In this document: positions 14,955 to 24,319 of the stretch, piece by piece
Numbering within the stretch: position 1 is the first letter of the stretch
How the letters are laid out: each line of letters starts with the position of its first letter
NCBI GenBank assembly: GCA_022839745.1
Contig: JALHJB010000015.1
Location: 1-64,000 of the forward strand
Length of the DNA stretch: 64,000 nucleotides
From: Actinomycetes bacterium
Lineage (GTDB): Bacteria > Actinomycetota > Coriobacteriia > Anaerosomatales > Anaerosomataceae
Reading direction: 5' to 3'
Made by a program: the position numbers and the translations under genes
The notes under the pieces: model-generated
The model's database searches: none
What the model was told of the DNA's origin: nothing
The model's input: the letters and a program-made list of their open reading frames with translations, nothing else

Positions 14955-15842
14955 TTACGGAAGCGGGACGAAGCCCTCGTCCTCGACGAGCTTCTGACCC
15001 TCGGCGCCGAGGATCCAGTCGAGGTATGCGGCCATGACACCCTCAGGCTCACCATCACTGTACATGTACAGGTAGCGGCTGATCGGGTACGAGCCGTCGG
15101 CGGCGGTCGCAACCGAGGCCTCCACGCCGTCGATGGCAACGACCTTCACATCGGGCGTGAGGTAGCCGAGACCGATGTAGCCGATGCCGGCCTCGTTGGC
15201 CTTCACCTCATCGGCGATCGCCTGGTTCGAGGGGAGGAGCTTGGCGGAGGCGGCGTACTCGAGGTCCTCGCCAACAACAGCCTCCTTGAAGAACTCGTAC
15301 GTGCCCGAGGAGCTGTCACGCGAGAGCAGCACGATCTCAGCGTCGATGCCGCCGACGTCCTTCCAGTTGGTGATCTCGCCGCGGAAGATCTTGCCCAGAT
15401 CGTCGAGCGAGAGCTCCGAGACACCGTTGGCCGGGTTGACCACGACCGCGATGCCATCGATGGCCACCTGGTGCTCCACGATCGACATACCCTTGCCCTC
15501 AGCCTCGGCGATCTCTTCGTCCTTGATCTCGCGCGAAGCGTTGGCGAAATCGACCGTGCCGTTGATCAGCGCGGCGATGCCGGTGCCCGAACCGCCGCCC
15601 TGGACCGAGATGTCCACGCCGGGGTTCTCATCCATGAACGCGTCGCTCCATGCGGTGGCGACGTTCAGCAGGGTGTCCGAACCCTGCACGGTGATCGAGC
15701 CCTCGAGCTCCCCGGTCACCTCTTCAGCAGCCGGCTCTTCCTCGACGGCCGGGTCCTCCTCCGCGCTGCATCCGGCGAACGCCATGGTGCCGGCGAGCAT
15801 CAGCACGGCAAGGCCGGGTGCTACCAACCTCTTGAGATCCAC
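14955..15842 (-). CDS. pstS: phosphate-binding lipoprotein
   Basis: A 295-residue extracytoplasmic phosphate receptor. GTG 15842 is chosen because AAGGAG lies six bases upstream and it gives a proper lipoprotein signal (LMLAGTMAFAGC, lipidated Cys near residue 24). An acidic linker (EEDPAVEEEPAAEE) follows. Binding-fold signatures are TVQGSDTLL, GGGSGTGIAALINGTVDFANASR and RDSSSGTYEFFKEAV, which supply phosphate-contacting Ser/Thr/Arg residues. First gene of pstSCAB and divergent from phoB, with PHO-box-like repeats between. Confidence 0.97.
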   Translation of the reverse strand: MDLKRLVAPGLAVLMLAGTMAFAGCSAEEDPAVEEEPAAEEVTGELEGSITVQGSDTLLNVATAWSDAFMDENPGVDISVQGGGSGTGIAALINGTVDFANASREIKDEEIAEAEGKGMSIVEHQVAIDGIAVVVNPANGVSELSLDDLGKIFRGEITNWKDVGGIDAEIVLLSRDSSSGTYEFFKEAVVGEDLEYAASAKLLPSNQAIADEVKANEAGIGYIGLGYLTPDVKVVAIDGVEASVATAADGSYPISRYLYMYSDGEPEGVMAAYLDWILGAEGQKLVEDEGFVPLP

Positions 15843-15935
15843 GTATGACTCCTTCGTCTCGACATCGCTGCCCGGCCGCAGGGGACCGGTCCTTTGCCAG
15901 ACTACGAAGACACGGGAGGCGGATGGTTGCACCAA

Positions 15936-15980
15936 TGTGAATTCCACTGCCTTCCTGTGAACTCTTTGTTACATGCATGT
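15936..15980. promoter_or_regulatory. PHO-box-like direct repeats between pstS and phoB
   Basis: Read on the minus strand, TTCACA occurs at 15936-15941 and 15956-15961, and GTAACA at 15967-15972 (spacings 20 and 11 bases). This resembles the TT(A/C/T)ACA repeats bound by PhoP/PhoB-type regulators. A TAGTCT at 15899-15904 could be the pstS -10, with no good -35, as expected for an activated promoter. The palindrome ACATGCATGT (15971-15980) overlaps the edge. Confidence 0.5.
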
Positions 15981-16039
15981 TCAATCCCGGCGCACGGTGG
16001 CAGAATGCAGGCAGTAACCGGCTGGGACAAAGAGGTGTC

Positions 16040-16762
16040 ATGACGCGGATCCTCGTGGTCGAAGACGACCCGATCATCAGACAGACCGTCAGCTACGCGC
16101 TGAAGCGAGCGGGATTCGAGGTGAGCGCCGCCGGCGACGGCTTCGACGGCCTCACGCTGGCGCGCGCCGAGCAGCCCGATCTCATCCTGCTCGACCTCAT
16201 GCTTCCCGGCATCGACGGCTACCGCTTCGCCGAGGAGGTCCGTCGGGAGAACACCGAGGTCGCCATCATCATGGTAACGGCACTCGACGGCGGGCGCGAC
16301 ACCATCCGCGGTCTGGACGCCGGCGCCGACGACTACGTGACGAAGCCGTTCTCCATGGAGGAGCTGCTCGCGCGTGTGCGCGCCAACCTCCGGCGGGTCC
16401 GCGAGCGCGTGGTGCTCGAGGCGAACGACCTGATCGAGGCCGGCGACCTTGTCCTGGAACCGGCGCAGCTGCGCGCAACCATCGGTGGCGAGCCGGTGAA
16501 GCTTCGCCTCAAGGAGTACCAGCTGCTGCTCGCCCTGGCGCGCAACAGCGGACAGCTCATGTCGCGGCAGCGCCTCGCCCGTGAAGTCTGGGGCTATGAG
16601 TTCCTCCCCTCGTCACGCACGATCGACGTGCACATCCGCCGCCTGCGCCAGGCGCTTGAGGAACGTTCGCCGTATCAGTACATACACACCGTGCACGGCG
16701 TGGGCTACCGGTTCGACCCAACGCTCGTTGGCTACGACGATCCCAGCGGTGACGCACGGTGA
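16040..16762 (+). CDS. phoB: PhoB/PhoP-type response regulator
   Basis: A 240-residue OmpR-family regulator. The receiver domain (residues 3-115) has acidic residues at 9-10 (VEDDP), phospho-acceptor Asp52 (LLDLMLPG), Thr80 and Lys102 (YVTKPF). The winged-helix domain (about 135-230) has LRLKEYQLLLALARNSG, SRTIDVHIRRLRQAL and IHTVHGVGYRF. ATG 16040 is preceded by AGAGGTG. Its place divergent from pstS and ahead of a PhoR-like kinase supports phosphate-starvation control. The exact subtype name is by context. Confidence 0.9.
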   Translation: MTRILVVEDDPIIRQTVSYALKRAGFEVSAAGDGFDGLTLARAEQPDLILLDLMLPGIDGYRFAEEVRRENTEVAIIMVTALDGGRDTIRGLDAGADDYVTKPFSMEELLARVRANLRRVRERVVLEANDLIEAGDLVLEPAQLRATIGGEPVKLRLKEYQLLLALARNSGQLMSRQRLAREVWGYEFLPSSRTIDVHIRRLRQALEERSPYQYIHTVHGVGYRFDPTLVGYDDPSGDAR

Positions 16763-18522
16763 ACCAGCTCTCATCGCGGCGTATCACCCCCTATCGCCTG
16801 CGTCTGCTTGCGGGAGCGCTCTCGATCGCGCTGGTGCTCGCGGTCGCATGGACGTGGAGTCTGTACGGTCCGCTCGCCAGCGAGGTGACCGAGCGGGAGA
16901 CCAGCTACCTGACCGGATCGGCGCGATCGGCTGCGCTGCTCTTTGGCGAGGCTGACAGCGACTTGCAGGCGACCGCCGAGCGCCTCGGCGAAGAGACCGG
17001 GCTGCGGATCACGGTCGTTGCGAGCGACGGTACGGTGATCGCGGACAGCGAGGAAGAGCCTTCCGCGCTCGAGAACCATGGCGACCGTCCCGAGATCTCG
17101 GCGGCCCTGGCGGGCCGTGACGGCACCGATATCAGGCGCTCCGATACCCAGGACGTCGACCGCCTGTATGTAGCGGTTCCGGCTGTGGTTACCGGCGAGC
17201 GAGTGGCCGTGCGCGCCTCCACGTCGCTTGCCGCGGTGAACGCCCTCACCGGCGAGCTCCGCACGACCGGCCTCATCCTGCTTGCGATCGGCACGCTCGG
17301 CGCCCTCCTGCTCGCCTGGCGCGTGACGGCGGTCACGGCGCGTCCCGTCGACCGCCTGGCCGATGCCGCGCGCGCGATGGCCGACGGAGACCTCGGAACG
17401 CCGATACCACCGACGAATGCAGCGCTCGCGCCGCTTGGTGAAGCGCTCGCCGCTCTCGCCACGCAGATGCGTGACCGCATCCGGCAGCTGCAAACGGAAC
17501 AGCACGCGCTGCGCATGGCGGTCGACGGACTTGATGACGCGGTCGTGCTGCTCGAGGACGGCCGTGTCGCGCTGGTAAACCGCAAGACCGGGCTGCTGCT
17601 CCGCGGCTCGGCGCAGACCATCGAGGGCCGCGCGCTCGCGGAGTCGGGGCTCTCCGCCTCCCTCGTGGCCGCGATCGAAGATCACCTTCTTGACAATGCG
17701 CCCGCGACCGTCGAGCTCGGCCCCGACCCCTACCAGCGCTACCACCGGCTGCGCATCGTGCCGCTCGGTCACGGTCCGGGCGGTCGCCGCGCGCTCATCG
17801 CCATCACGGACACGACCGACCGCATGCGGCTCGACGCCGTGCGTGCCGACTTCGTGGCCAACGCGTCGCACGAGCTCAAGACTCCGACCGCGGGCATACT
17901 CCTCCTCGCCGAGAGCGCCGACAACGCCGCTCACGATGGCGACGTCGAGCAAGCGCTCGCGTTCATCAGTCAGATCCGGGGCGAGGCGGCACGACTCCGT
18001 CAGCTGGTGGCCGATCTGCTCGACCTCTCACGCATGGAACGGCTTCCCGGCCCCGACGCGATCGCCGAGGTCCGACGAAGCGTGGACCTCGCCTGCTCGG
18101 CCCATCGGCGCGCCGCGAGTCAACGCGATCTTACGCTCAGCGTGGACCTGTCCGCTATCGCGGGGCAGGACATCGCCGTGGCCATGGACGCGGCCGATCT
18201 CGCTATCGTCCTCGACAACCTGCTCTCCAACGCGATCACGTATACGGAGTCCGGAGGTGTCTGCGTTTCAGTGACGGCAAGCGACGCCGAGGTCGCTATC
18301 ACCGTCAGCGATACCGGCATCGGGATCCCGGAGGCCGACCTGGAACGGGTCTTTGAGCGCTTCTACCGGGTCGACCGTGCGCGTTCACGCGAGAGCGGAG
18401 GGACCGGGCTGGGGCTGTCGCTCGTGCGTAATGCGGTGGAACGTGCACGCGGTACGGTCGCCATCACGTCGCACTCCGGCGAAGGGACCACCGTGACCGT
18501 GCGGATCCCACGCGTCAGGTAG
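16759..18522 (+). CDS. phoR: PhoR-like sensor histidine kinase
   Basis: A 587-residue membrane kinase that starts at GTG 16759, overlapping the regulator stop. In order: membrane helix (residues 12-35), outside sensor region (about 40-165), second helix (about 172-192, LILLAIGTLGALLLAW), HAMP (193-245), PAS-like region (250-355), HisKA with His371 (NASHELKTP), and HATPase with N box DNLLSNAITY, G1 box DTGIGIP and G2 box GTGLGLSLV. The layout matches PhoR of Gram-positive bacteria. The partner is the upstream regulator. It runs 8 bases into the convergent PAP2 gene. Confidence 0.92.
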   Translation: MNQLSSRRITPYRLRLLAGALSIALVLAVAWTWSLYGPLASEVTERETSYLTGSARSAALLFGEADSDLQATAERLGEETGLRITVVASDGTVIADSEEEPSALENHGDRPEISAALAGRDGTDIRRSDTQDVDRLYVAVPAVVTGERVAVRASTSLAAVNALTGELRTTGLILLAIGTLGALLLAWRVTAVTARPVDRLADAARAMADGDLGTPIPPTNAALAPLGEALAALATQMRDRIRQLQTEQHALRMAVDGLDDAVVLLEDGRVALVNRKTGLLLRGSAQTIEGRALAESGLSASLVAAIEDHLLDNAPATVELGPDPYQRYHRLRIVPLGHGPGGRRALIAITDTTDRMRLDAVRADFVANASHELKTPTAGILLLAESADNAAHDGDVEQALAFISQIRGEAARLRQLVADLLDLSRMERLPGPDAIAEVRRSVDLACSAHRRAASQRDLTLSVDLSAIAGQDIAVAMDAADLAIVLDNLLSNAITYTESGGVCVSVTASDAEVAITVSDTGIGIPEADLERVFERFYRVDRARSRESGGTGLGLSLVRNAVERARGTVAITSHSGEGTTVTVRIPRVR

Positions 18523-19195
18523 TGCCGGTAGTGCCGCTCGCGCCCCATCGCGCCGATACGAGCATCATCACAGTGAGCAGCCCGAAGCCGAGCAGCCACG
18601 AGCCCACGATGTCCCCGAAGTAGTGCACCCCGAGGTAGACCCTGGCGATCGCGATTGAGAACGCCGCGAGCAGGCAGACCGCGGCCCCGGCTGTCGCTCG
18701 CTTGAGGTTCTTCACGTGCAGCATGATCAGGAACGCGACCGAGCCGAAGAACAGCACGCTCGAGAGCGCGTGACCCGAGGGGAAGCTATACGACTCGGGC
18801 AGGGCGATGCGTGCCACCTCGAGCGCAGGGCGGACACGCCCGAACAGCAGCTTCAGCCCGGCGCCGAGGAGCGAGCCGAGCGCAACGGTGAACACGAGCG
18901 TGGTGGCCGAGGTACGGTGACCGCGGAGCCACAGCCCCAGACCGGTCAGCGTCGTGAGGGTAGCCATCGGCCAGAAGTCGCCCACCCACGTGGCAAAGCG
19001 GGCCACAGGGTCGAGCCACGGCCACGAGATGCCGCGTATCGCCTCGGAAACGCTCATGTCGAAACGCACGAACGCGGGCGCGAAAACGAGAGCGAGACCG
19101 AGCGCCACGAACCCACCGAGCAACACGCCCGCGATGATGACGAGCATCCCCGGCATGGGGTCCCGCTGCCACGAATCGTGACCGCTCCGGAACAC
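18515..19195 (-). CDS. PAP2-family membrane phosphatase
   Basis: A 226-residue protein with about six membrane helices. The three phosphatase motifs are present: KLLFGRVRP, SFPSGHA and ARVYLGVHYFGD, the last giving the catalytic His and Asp. Family members dephosphorylate undecaprenyl pyrophosphate or phosphatidic-acid-type lipids on the outer face. Undecaprenyl pyrophosphate is a likely but unproven substrate. GTG 19195 is chosen because GGAGG, inside the end of the previous gene, is six bases upstream. The 3' end overlaps phoR by 8 bases. Confidence 0.85.
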   Translation of the reverse strand: MFRSGHDSWQRDPMPGMLVIIAGVLLGGFVALGLALVFAPAFVRFDMSVSEAIRGISWPWLDPVARFATWVGDFWPMATLTTLTGLGLWLRGHRTSATTLVFTVALGSLLGAGLKLLFGRVRPALEVARIALPESYSFPSGHALSSVLFFGSVAFLIMLHVKNLKRATAGAAVCLLAAFSIAIARVYLGVHYFGDIVGSWLLGFGLLTVMMLVSARWGASGTTGTT

Positions 19196-19197
19196 CG

Positions 19198-20826
19198 TCA
19201 GCCTCCGATCGACTCGAGGAGACGAGACGCCACCTGCTTCTTGCGTGAGAGCACGCCGTCCATCCATGCCGAACCGGCGCTCAGATCGATGCCCAGTGAC
19301 CGTTCGGCGATCCGCACCTTTCCGGCCGCGAACACCTCGCTCCCCTCCTTCACCACGTCAGTGACCAGGAGCATCGCCAGATCGAGACCACGGCTCAGAC
19401 GGAACTCTTCGAGCGCCGAGGCAAGCTCCTCGGCTCGGCTGCGATACTCATCGGAATCCACCGTCTCAACCTGGGCGATGCCGATCGCCAGATCACCCGA
19501 GCGGTACTCCTTCAGGTCGCGGCTCACCGCGTCCGCCGCGGAGAATCCGGTCTGCGCCGCTCGGGCGCGGAACATCTCCAGGCCGAACTCGATCGCGTCG
19601 AGACCGAGCTGGCCGGCGAGGCGCTGAGCGACCGCACGGTCCACATCGGTGGTCGTTGGCGACTTGAGGAGCACCGTATCGGTCAGCACCGCCGACAACA
19701 GGACGCCGGCCATCGCCACGGGAGGCGTGACGCCAAGCTCGCGGTACCGCTCGGCCACGATGGTGGCGGTCGAACCGACCGGGAGGTTCAGGAACATGAT
19801 CGGCGTGGTCGTCTGGATGTCACCCACCCGGTGGTGGTCGACGATCTCCACCACGGACGCCTCCTCGATTCCCACCGCCGACTGCGACGCTTCGTTGTGG
19901 TCGAGCAGGATCACCTTGCGCCGCACGCCGCGCGCCAGGTTGCTCCGGGTGAGGATGCCGAGGAGACGCGAGTCCTGGTCCACGACGATCGCCTCGCGGT
20001 GCGCGCTGTCGATGAGGTCTTCAGCGACCTCGGCAAGAAGCGCATCGGGGTCGACGAGCAGCGGAGCGGGGTCCATGACGCCGCCCACCGAGTGCCCGAG
20101 GTTCACGAGGCGCGCCGTGGCGTACGTGTCGTGCGGGCTCGAGACAATCGCCGCGCCCTTCGCGCTCGCGAGCTCGAGCACGGCACTGCCTGGCTCGAAC
20201 CCGCCGGTCACGATCAGGCATGCGGCACCCGCTTCGAGCGCCAGCGGCTGCGTGCGTACGCGGTCGCCCACGATCAGCGTGTCTCCTGGGTGGATGTAGG
20301 CCACCATCGTACCGGGCTCCATGGCACCGATCACCACATGGCCGGTGAGTGCCGTCGCGCCGCTACCGCACAGGATGCGACCGCCCACGACCTCGGCGAT
20401 CTCTCCCACGGTCATCGGCATCTTCTCGAAGCCGAGAAGCTCCGTCTCATTGATGTACAGCTCGGCGAGGATGCCGTTGTCGAGAAGGCCACGCACGACG
20501 CGGTCTGCATCCACCACGGGAAGCGCCCGGACCCCCCGCTCGCGCATGAGCGTGCCCGCGGCGAGCAGGTTCTCGGACACGCCGATCGAGGCGACCTCGG
20601 CGCTCATAGCGTCGCGCACGCGCGTGCGCACGTGGGTGATCTCAACGGGGATGTCCACGCCGAACCGCTCGAACGTCCAGGCGGTCTCGGGCGGAACCGG
20701 ACCGAGCCGGGCCGGAACGTACACCCCGTCAGGGTCGGTGACGTTCTTCAAGTGCGCGTAGGCTACCGCCGAACAGATCGAATCGTTGTCGGGGTTGCGG
20801 TGTCCGAAGACGAAGACCGGTCCCAT
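19198..20826 (-). CDS. ppaC: CBS/DRTGG-containing family II manganese-dependent inorganic pyrophosphatase
   Basis: A 542-residue hydrolase of inorganic pyrophosphate. The DHH catalytic half begins with FGHRNPDNDS (metal ligands His9, Asp13, Asp15) and continues at about residue 300 with LLDHNE and IVDHHR. The DHHA2 half (about 405-540) ends with SRKKQVASRLLE. A regulatory insert (about residues 65-298) holds a CBS motif, a DRTGG domain and a second CBS motif. Such enzymes are usually regulated by adenine nucleotides. Length fits the CBS-PPase subfamily (about 540-550), not the 310-residue plain form. AAAGGA precedes ATG 20826. Confidence 0.95.
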   Translation of the reverse strand: MGPVFVFGHRNPDNDSICSAVAYAHLKNVTDPDGVYVPARLGPVPPETAWTFERFGVDIPVEITHVRTRVRDAMSAEVASIGVSENLLAAGTLMRERGVRALPVVDADRVVRGLLDNGILAELYINETELLGFEKMPMTVGEIAEVVGGRILCGSGATALTGHVVIGAMEPGTMVAYIHPGDTLIVGDRVRTQPLALEAGAACLIVTGGFEPGSAVLELASAKGAAIVSSPHDTYATARLVNLGHSVGGVMDPAPLLVDPDALLAEVAEDLIDSAHREAIVVDQDSRLLGILTRSNLARGVRRKVILLDHNEASQSAVGIEEASVVEIVDHHRVGDIQTTTPIMFLNLPVGSTATIVAERYRELGVTPPVAMAGVLLSAVLTDTVLLKSPTTTDVDRAVAQRLAGQLGLDAIEFGLEMFRARAAQTGFSAADAVSRDLKEYRSGDLAIGIAQVETVDSDEYRSRAEELASALEEFRLSRGLDLAMLLVTDVVKEGSEVFAAGKVRIAERSLGIDLSAGSAWMDGVLSRKKQVASRLLESIGG

Positions 20827-20852
20827 CGCCGTCCTTTCGCTCGAGCCGTGGA

Positions 20853-23099
20853 TCAGCCCTCGACCTTTCGTATCGGAGCGTACCCCAGAAGCAGGTTCTT
20901 CGTCCCGCCATCAGGGAAGGTGATGCTGACCTTGTCGCCGCTCACCGACTGCACGACCCCGCGGCCGAACACCTTGTGGTCCACCACGTCACCAGCGGCG
21001 AGCACCGGCCGCTCCTCCACCGTGCGCTCAACGCGCGCACCCGAGCCGTAGACCCTCCCGCCTTCAGGCGTTCCGTCGCGCGACGCGCCTCCGCCCCACC
21101 GCACGGAACCGCCCCGGTCGCCACGCCCCCTGCCCGGTGCGGATCCGCCGAAGCCGGCCGAACCCACGCCCTCGCACTTCAGATGCTCGTCGGGTATCTC
21201 GCCGATGAACCTGCTCGGTGGGTTGTACTGCGTCTGGCCGAAGAGGATGCGCGAGCTCGCATGCAGGATGTACAGACGCTGCCGCGCCCGCGTGATGCCC
21301 ACGTAGCACAGGCGGCGCTCCTCCTCCAGACCCGACTGCTCGAAGATGGCGCTCGCGTGCGGGAAGATCATGTCCTCCATGCCCGGCAGGAACACCACCG
21401 GAAACTCGAGACCCTTGGCCGCGTGGAGCGTCATCATCGTCACCGCGCGGTCGTCCTCGGCGATTTCGTCAAGGTCGCTCCTGAGCGCCACCCACTCGAG
21501 CAGCGCCTCCAGGGTGCGAGCATCCGGCTCGTCATGCTGGGCGTCGTATTCATCAACCACGCCGAAGAACTCGCGTATGTTCTCGATGCGGCCGGCCGCC
21601 TCTGTGGTCCCTTCGGCGGTGAGCGCACCCATCAGCCCCGATATCCCCACGATCGCCTCGACCCTGGCCCGGAGCGTCTCGGCGTCGGCGGTCCGCCGGG
21701 CGGCCTCCAGCTCGGCCGCAAGCGCGCTCACCTTCCGTGCCGGGGCCGTGGCGAGCCACCCCTCGGCCTCGGCACGCGTTATCGCGTCGGTGATCGTGAT
21801 CCCCTCATCGTTGGCGCGCGTACGAAGCGCCTCGATGGTCGTCTTGCCGATGCCGGCGCGCTTCTCCATCACGCGCACCAGCGACTGCACGTCAGCGGGA
21901 TTCACGGTGGCCCGCAGCCATGCCATCACGTCCCGGATCTCGGCACGATCGAAAAAGCGCGTGCCGCCCACGAGGCGATAGGGGACGCCAGCCCGCAGGA
22001 ACATGTCCTCGATCACGCGCGACTGTGCGTTGGTGCGATAGAAGACCGCGAAGTCGGCGTACGAGCGATGCTCCTCGCGCAGAAGCCGTTCGACCTCCTC
22101 GGCGATGAACCGCGCCTCGTCCCGCTCGTCGGTGGCGGCGTACCGGATGATGGCCTCGCCTCCCACGTTGGCGGTCCAAAGCGTCTTGGGCTTGCGCCCT
22201 TGGTTGTTGGCGACCACGGCGTTGGCCGCCGCGAGGATCGTCGCGGTGGAGCGGTAGTTCTGCTCGAGCCTGATGACGGTGGCGTCAGGGTAGTCGCGCT
22301 CGAACTCGAGGATGTTGCGGATATCCGCCCCTCGCCATGAGTAGATCGACTGATCGTCGTCGCCCACCACCATGAGGTTACGGTCTCGTGAGGCGAGCCG
22401 CTTCACGATCTCGTACTGCGCGTGGTTGGTGTCCTGATACTCGTCCACAAGCACGTACCTGAAGCGGTCCTGGTAGAACTCGAGCACATCCGGGTTCTCG
22501 CGCAGCAGCCGCTCGGCGTTCACCAGCAGGTCATCGAAGTCCATCGCGTTGGCCTCGGCAAGGCGGCGTTGGTAGAGCTCGTACACCCGCGCCGTGGCCT
22601 TCTCCGGCGGGATCGCCGCCCGCTCGCGATACGCGCCCGGTGTCAGCAGCTCGTTCTTCGCCGTCGAGATCCGACCCGCCACCGCCTTGGGGGTGAGCAT
22701 CTTCTGGTCGATGTCCAGCTCGGTGAGCACGCTCGCAAGGAGCCGACGTGAGTCGTCCTCGTCGTAGATCGTGAAGGAGCGACTGTAGCCGAGGCGCCCG
22801 CCGTCGGCGCGCAGCAGGCGCACGCAGAAAGCGTGGAACGTCATCACCCACATGGGACGCGCCGAGGGGCCGATGAGCCCGATAAGCCGCTCACGCATCT
22901 CGGCGGCCGCCTTGTTGGTGAACGTGATCGCGAGGATGTTGGCGGGAGACACGCCGAGATCCCCGATGATGTGCGCGATTCGGTGTGTGAGCACGCGTGT
23001 CTTACCGCTGCCCGCGCCGGCGAGCACGAGAAGCGGGCCTTCGGTGGTGGTCACAGCGTCGCGCTGGGCGGGATTGAGGTCGTCCAGAGAGAGTGTCAT
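20853..23099 (-). CDS. pcrA: UvrD/PcrA-type ATP-dependent DNA helicase
   Basis: A 748-residue superfamily 1A 3'-5' helicase for repair and replication restart. Motifs in order are the Q motif LNPAQRDAV, Walker A AGAGSGKTR (about 29-37), LAITFTNKAAAEMRER, Walker B VDEYQDTN, GDDDQSIYSWRGAD, LEQNYRST, MTLHAAKGLEFPVVFLPGMED and YVGITRARQRLYI. The C-terminal 60 residues (VVDHKVFGRGVVQSVSGDKVSITFPDGG) form the Tudor-like tail typical of PcrA. ATG 23099 has only a weak binding site. Confidence 0.96.
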   Translation of the reverse strand: MTLSLDDLNPAQRDAVTTTEGPLLVLAGAGSGKTRVLTHRIAHIIGDLGVSPANILAITFTNKAAAEMRERLIGLIGPSARPMWVMTFHAFCVRLLRADGGRLGYSRSFTIYDEDDSRRLLASVLTELDIDQKMLTPKAVAGRISTAKNELLTPGAYRERAAIPPEKATARVYELYQRRLAEANAMDFDDLLVNAERLLRENPDVLEFYQDRFRYVLVDEYQDTNHAQYEIVKRLASRDRNLMVVGDDDQSIYSWRGADIRNILEFERDYPDATVIRLEQNYRSTATILAAANAVVANNQGRKPKTLWTANVGGEAIIRYAATDERDEARFIAEEVERLLREEHRSYADFAVFYRTNAQSRVIEDMFLRAGVPYRLVGGTRFFDRAEIRDVMAWLRATVNPADVQSLVRVMEKRAGIGKTTIEALRTRANDEGITITDAITRAEAEGWLATAPARKVSALAAELEAARRTADAETLRARVEAIVGISGLMGALTAEGTTEAAGRIENIREFFGVVDEYDAQHDEPDARTLEALLEWVALRSDLDEIAEDDRAVTMMTLHAAKGLEFPVVFLPGMEDMIFPHASAIFEQSGLEEERRLCYVGITRARQRLYILHASSRILFGQTQYNPPSRFIGEIPDEHLKCEGVGSAGFGGSAPGRGRGDRGGSVRWGGGASRDGTPEGGRVYGSGARVERTVEERPVLAAGDVVDHKVFGRGVVQSVSGDKVSITFPDGGTKNLLLGYAPIRKVEG

Positions 23100-23148
23100 G
23101 GGCAGTTAGTGTACCCCGCAGCGGCGGAGGTTTGAAGCGCGAAGCCGC

Positions 23149-23355
23149 CTACTGGACGAACTTGATCATGGAAAACGACGACTCTCCGGCATGCTTCAGG
23201 CAGTCGTCGTGAATGGGCTTGATCGTGCCCATGCTCAGTTGTGTGTTTCCGCAGCGGTCACACACCACGTCGCCGCACTCACTGCAGTAGCCGATGCGCG
23301 TGGAACCCTCCGCACCACAGTGCATACAGATCTTGCTGAGTGGGCTATACGTCAC
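23149..23355 (-). CDS. small double zinc-ribbon protein
   Basis: A 68-residue protein, family not recognised. Cys at 10/13 (CMHC), 24/27 (CSEC), 32/35 (CDRC) and 52, with His49, give two likely zinc sites. GTG 23355 with AGAGG upstream is preferred over TTG 23373, which lacks a binding site. It lies upstream of pcrA on the same strand with a 49-base gap, so cotranscription is possible. The role may be nucleic-acid or protein binding; nothing in the sequence decides this. Confidence 0.65.
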   Translation of the reverse strand: MTYSPLSKICMHCGAEGSTRIGYCSECGDVVCDRCGNTQLSMGTIKPIHDDCLKHAGESSFSMIKFVQ

Positions 23356-23521
23356 CGCGGCCGCCTCTCTCAAGGATACAGGACCGCGCGTACGGTGCCG
23401 GTATCCGTCGTGCGGTCACTCACATTGTGACAGCCCTCACGGACATGCTCAAGGTTTCCTAAGGATTCAGTCGACGAGCGGCCACTACGGTCATGTTGGC
23501 TGGACGCAGATGAACGGCAGA

Positions 23522-24319
23522 CTAGATAAGCGGGCGGCCAACCGCAGCGGCCACCCTCTCCAGTTCGTCAACAAGCGCACGGAAGGCGGGAAGGTCAAGC
23601 GACTGCGGACCGTCACAGAGCGCCTCACGCGGATTCGGGTGCACTTCGACCATGATGCCGTCAGCGCCCACCGCGACCGCCGCACGCGAGATCGCTGGCA
23701 CCAGATCGGCCCGCCCCGCCGGATGTGATACGTCCACGATGATCGGCAACAGCGACAGGCTCTTGACCACCGGCACAGCGGTGATATCGAGGGTGAACCG
23801 ATAGGCGGTCTCGAATGTGCGGATGCCGCGCTCGCACAGGATCACGTTCTCATTGCCATGCATCGTGATGTAGTTGCTCGCCTGCAGCCACTCCTCTATC
23901 GTGGCAGCCATGCCCCTCTTGAACACCACCGGCTTGTGCGATTCAGCCGTCACCTCGCCGATCTTCCGAAGCAAGCTGAAGTTCGCCATGTTGCGGGTGC
24001 CCACCTGGAGGATGTCCGCGTACTCGTCGATGAGGGCGGCATTCGCCGAGTCGGTCACTTCGGTCACCACCAGCAGCCCATACTCGTCAGCTGCCTCGCG
24101 AAGCAGTTCGAGCCCCTTCGTCTCAAGCCCCTGGAACGAGAACGGCGATGTGCGCGGCTTGAACGCGCCGCCGCGCATGACTCTCACCCCGAGCTCCTTG
24201 AGCGTTGCCGCAACCTCGCGCATCTGCTCACGGCTCTCCACCGAGCAGGGCCCCGCGATGATGGTCACGCCGCCATCGCGCAACACCGGGCTGGCAGCGT
24301 GCGACCCGTCGGCGCTCAT
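23522..24319 (-). CDS. aroF: 3-deoxy-7-phosphoheptulonate (DAHP) synthase, type I-beta
   Basis: A 265-residue TIM-barrel enzyme that condenses phosphoenolpyruvate and erythrose 4-phosphate, the first step of the shikimate pathway. Motifs are AGPCSVES, MRGGAFKPRTSPFSFQG, QVGTRNMANF, VVFKRGMAATIEEWL, VDVSHPAGR and MVEVHPNP, which supply metal-binding Cys, His, Glu and Asp residues. It has no fused regulatory domain and fits the KDO8PS-like I-beta type. The start overlaps the chorismate mutase stop (ATGA), so the two enzymes are translationally coupled. Feedback control may come through the mutase partner. Confidence 0.95.
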   Translation of the reverse strand: MSADGSHAASPVLRDGGVTIIAGPCSVESREQMREVAATLKELGVRVMRGGAFKPRTSPFSFQGLETKGLELLREAADEYGLLVVTEVTDSANAALIDEYADILQVGTRNMANFSLLRKIGEVTAESHKPVVFKRGMAATIEEWLQASNYITMHGNENVILCERGIRTFETAYRFTLDITAVPVVKSLSLLPIIVDVSHPAGRADLVPAISRAAVAVGADGIMVEVHPNPREALCDGPQSLDLPAFRALVDELERVAAAVGRPLI

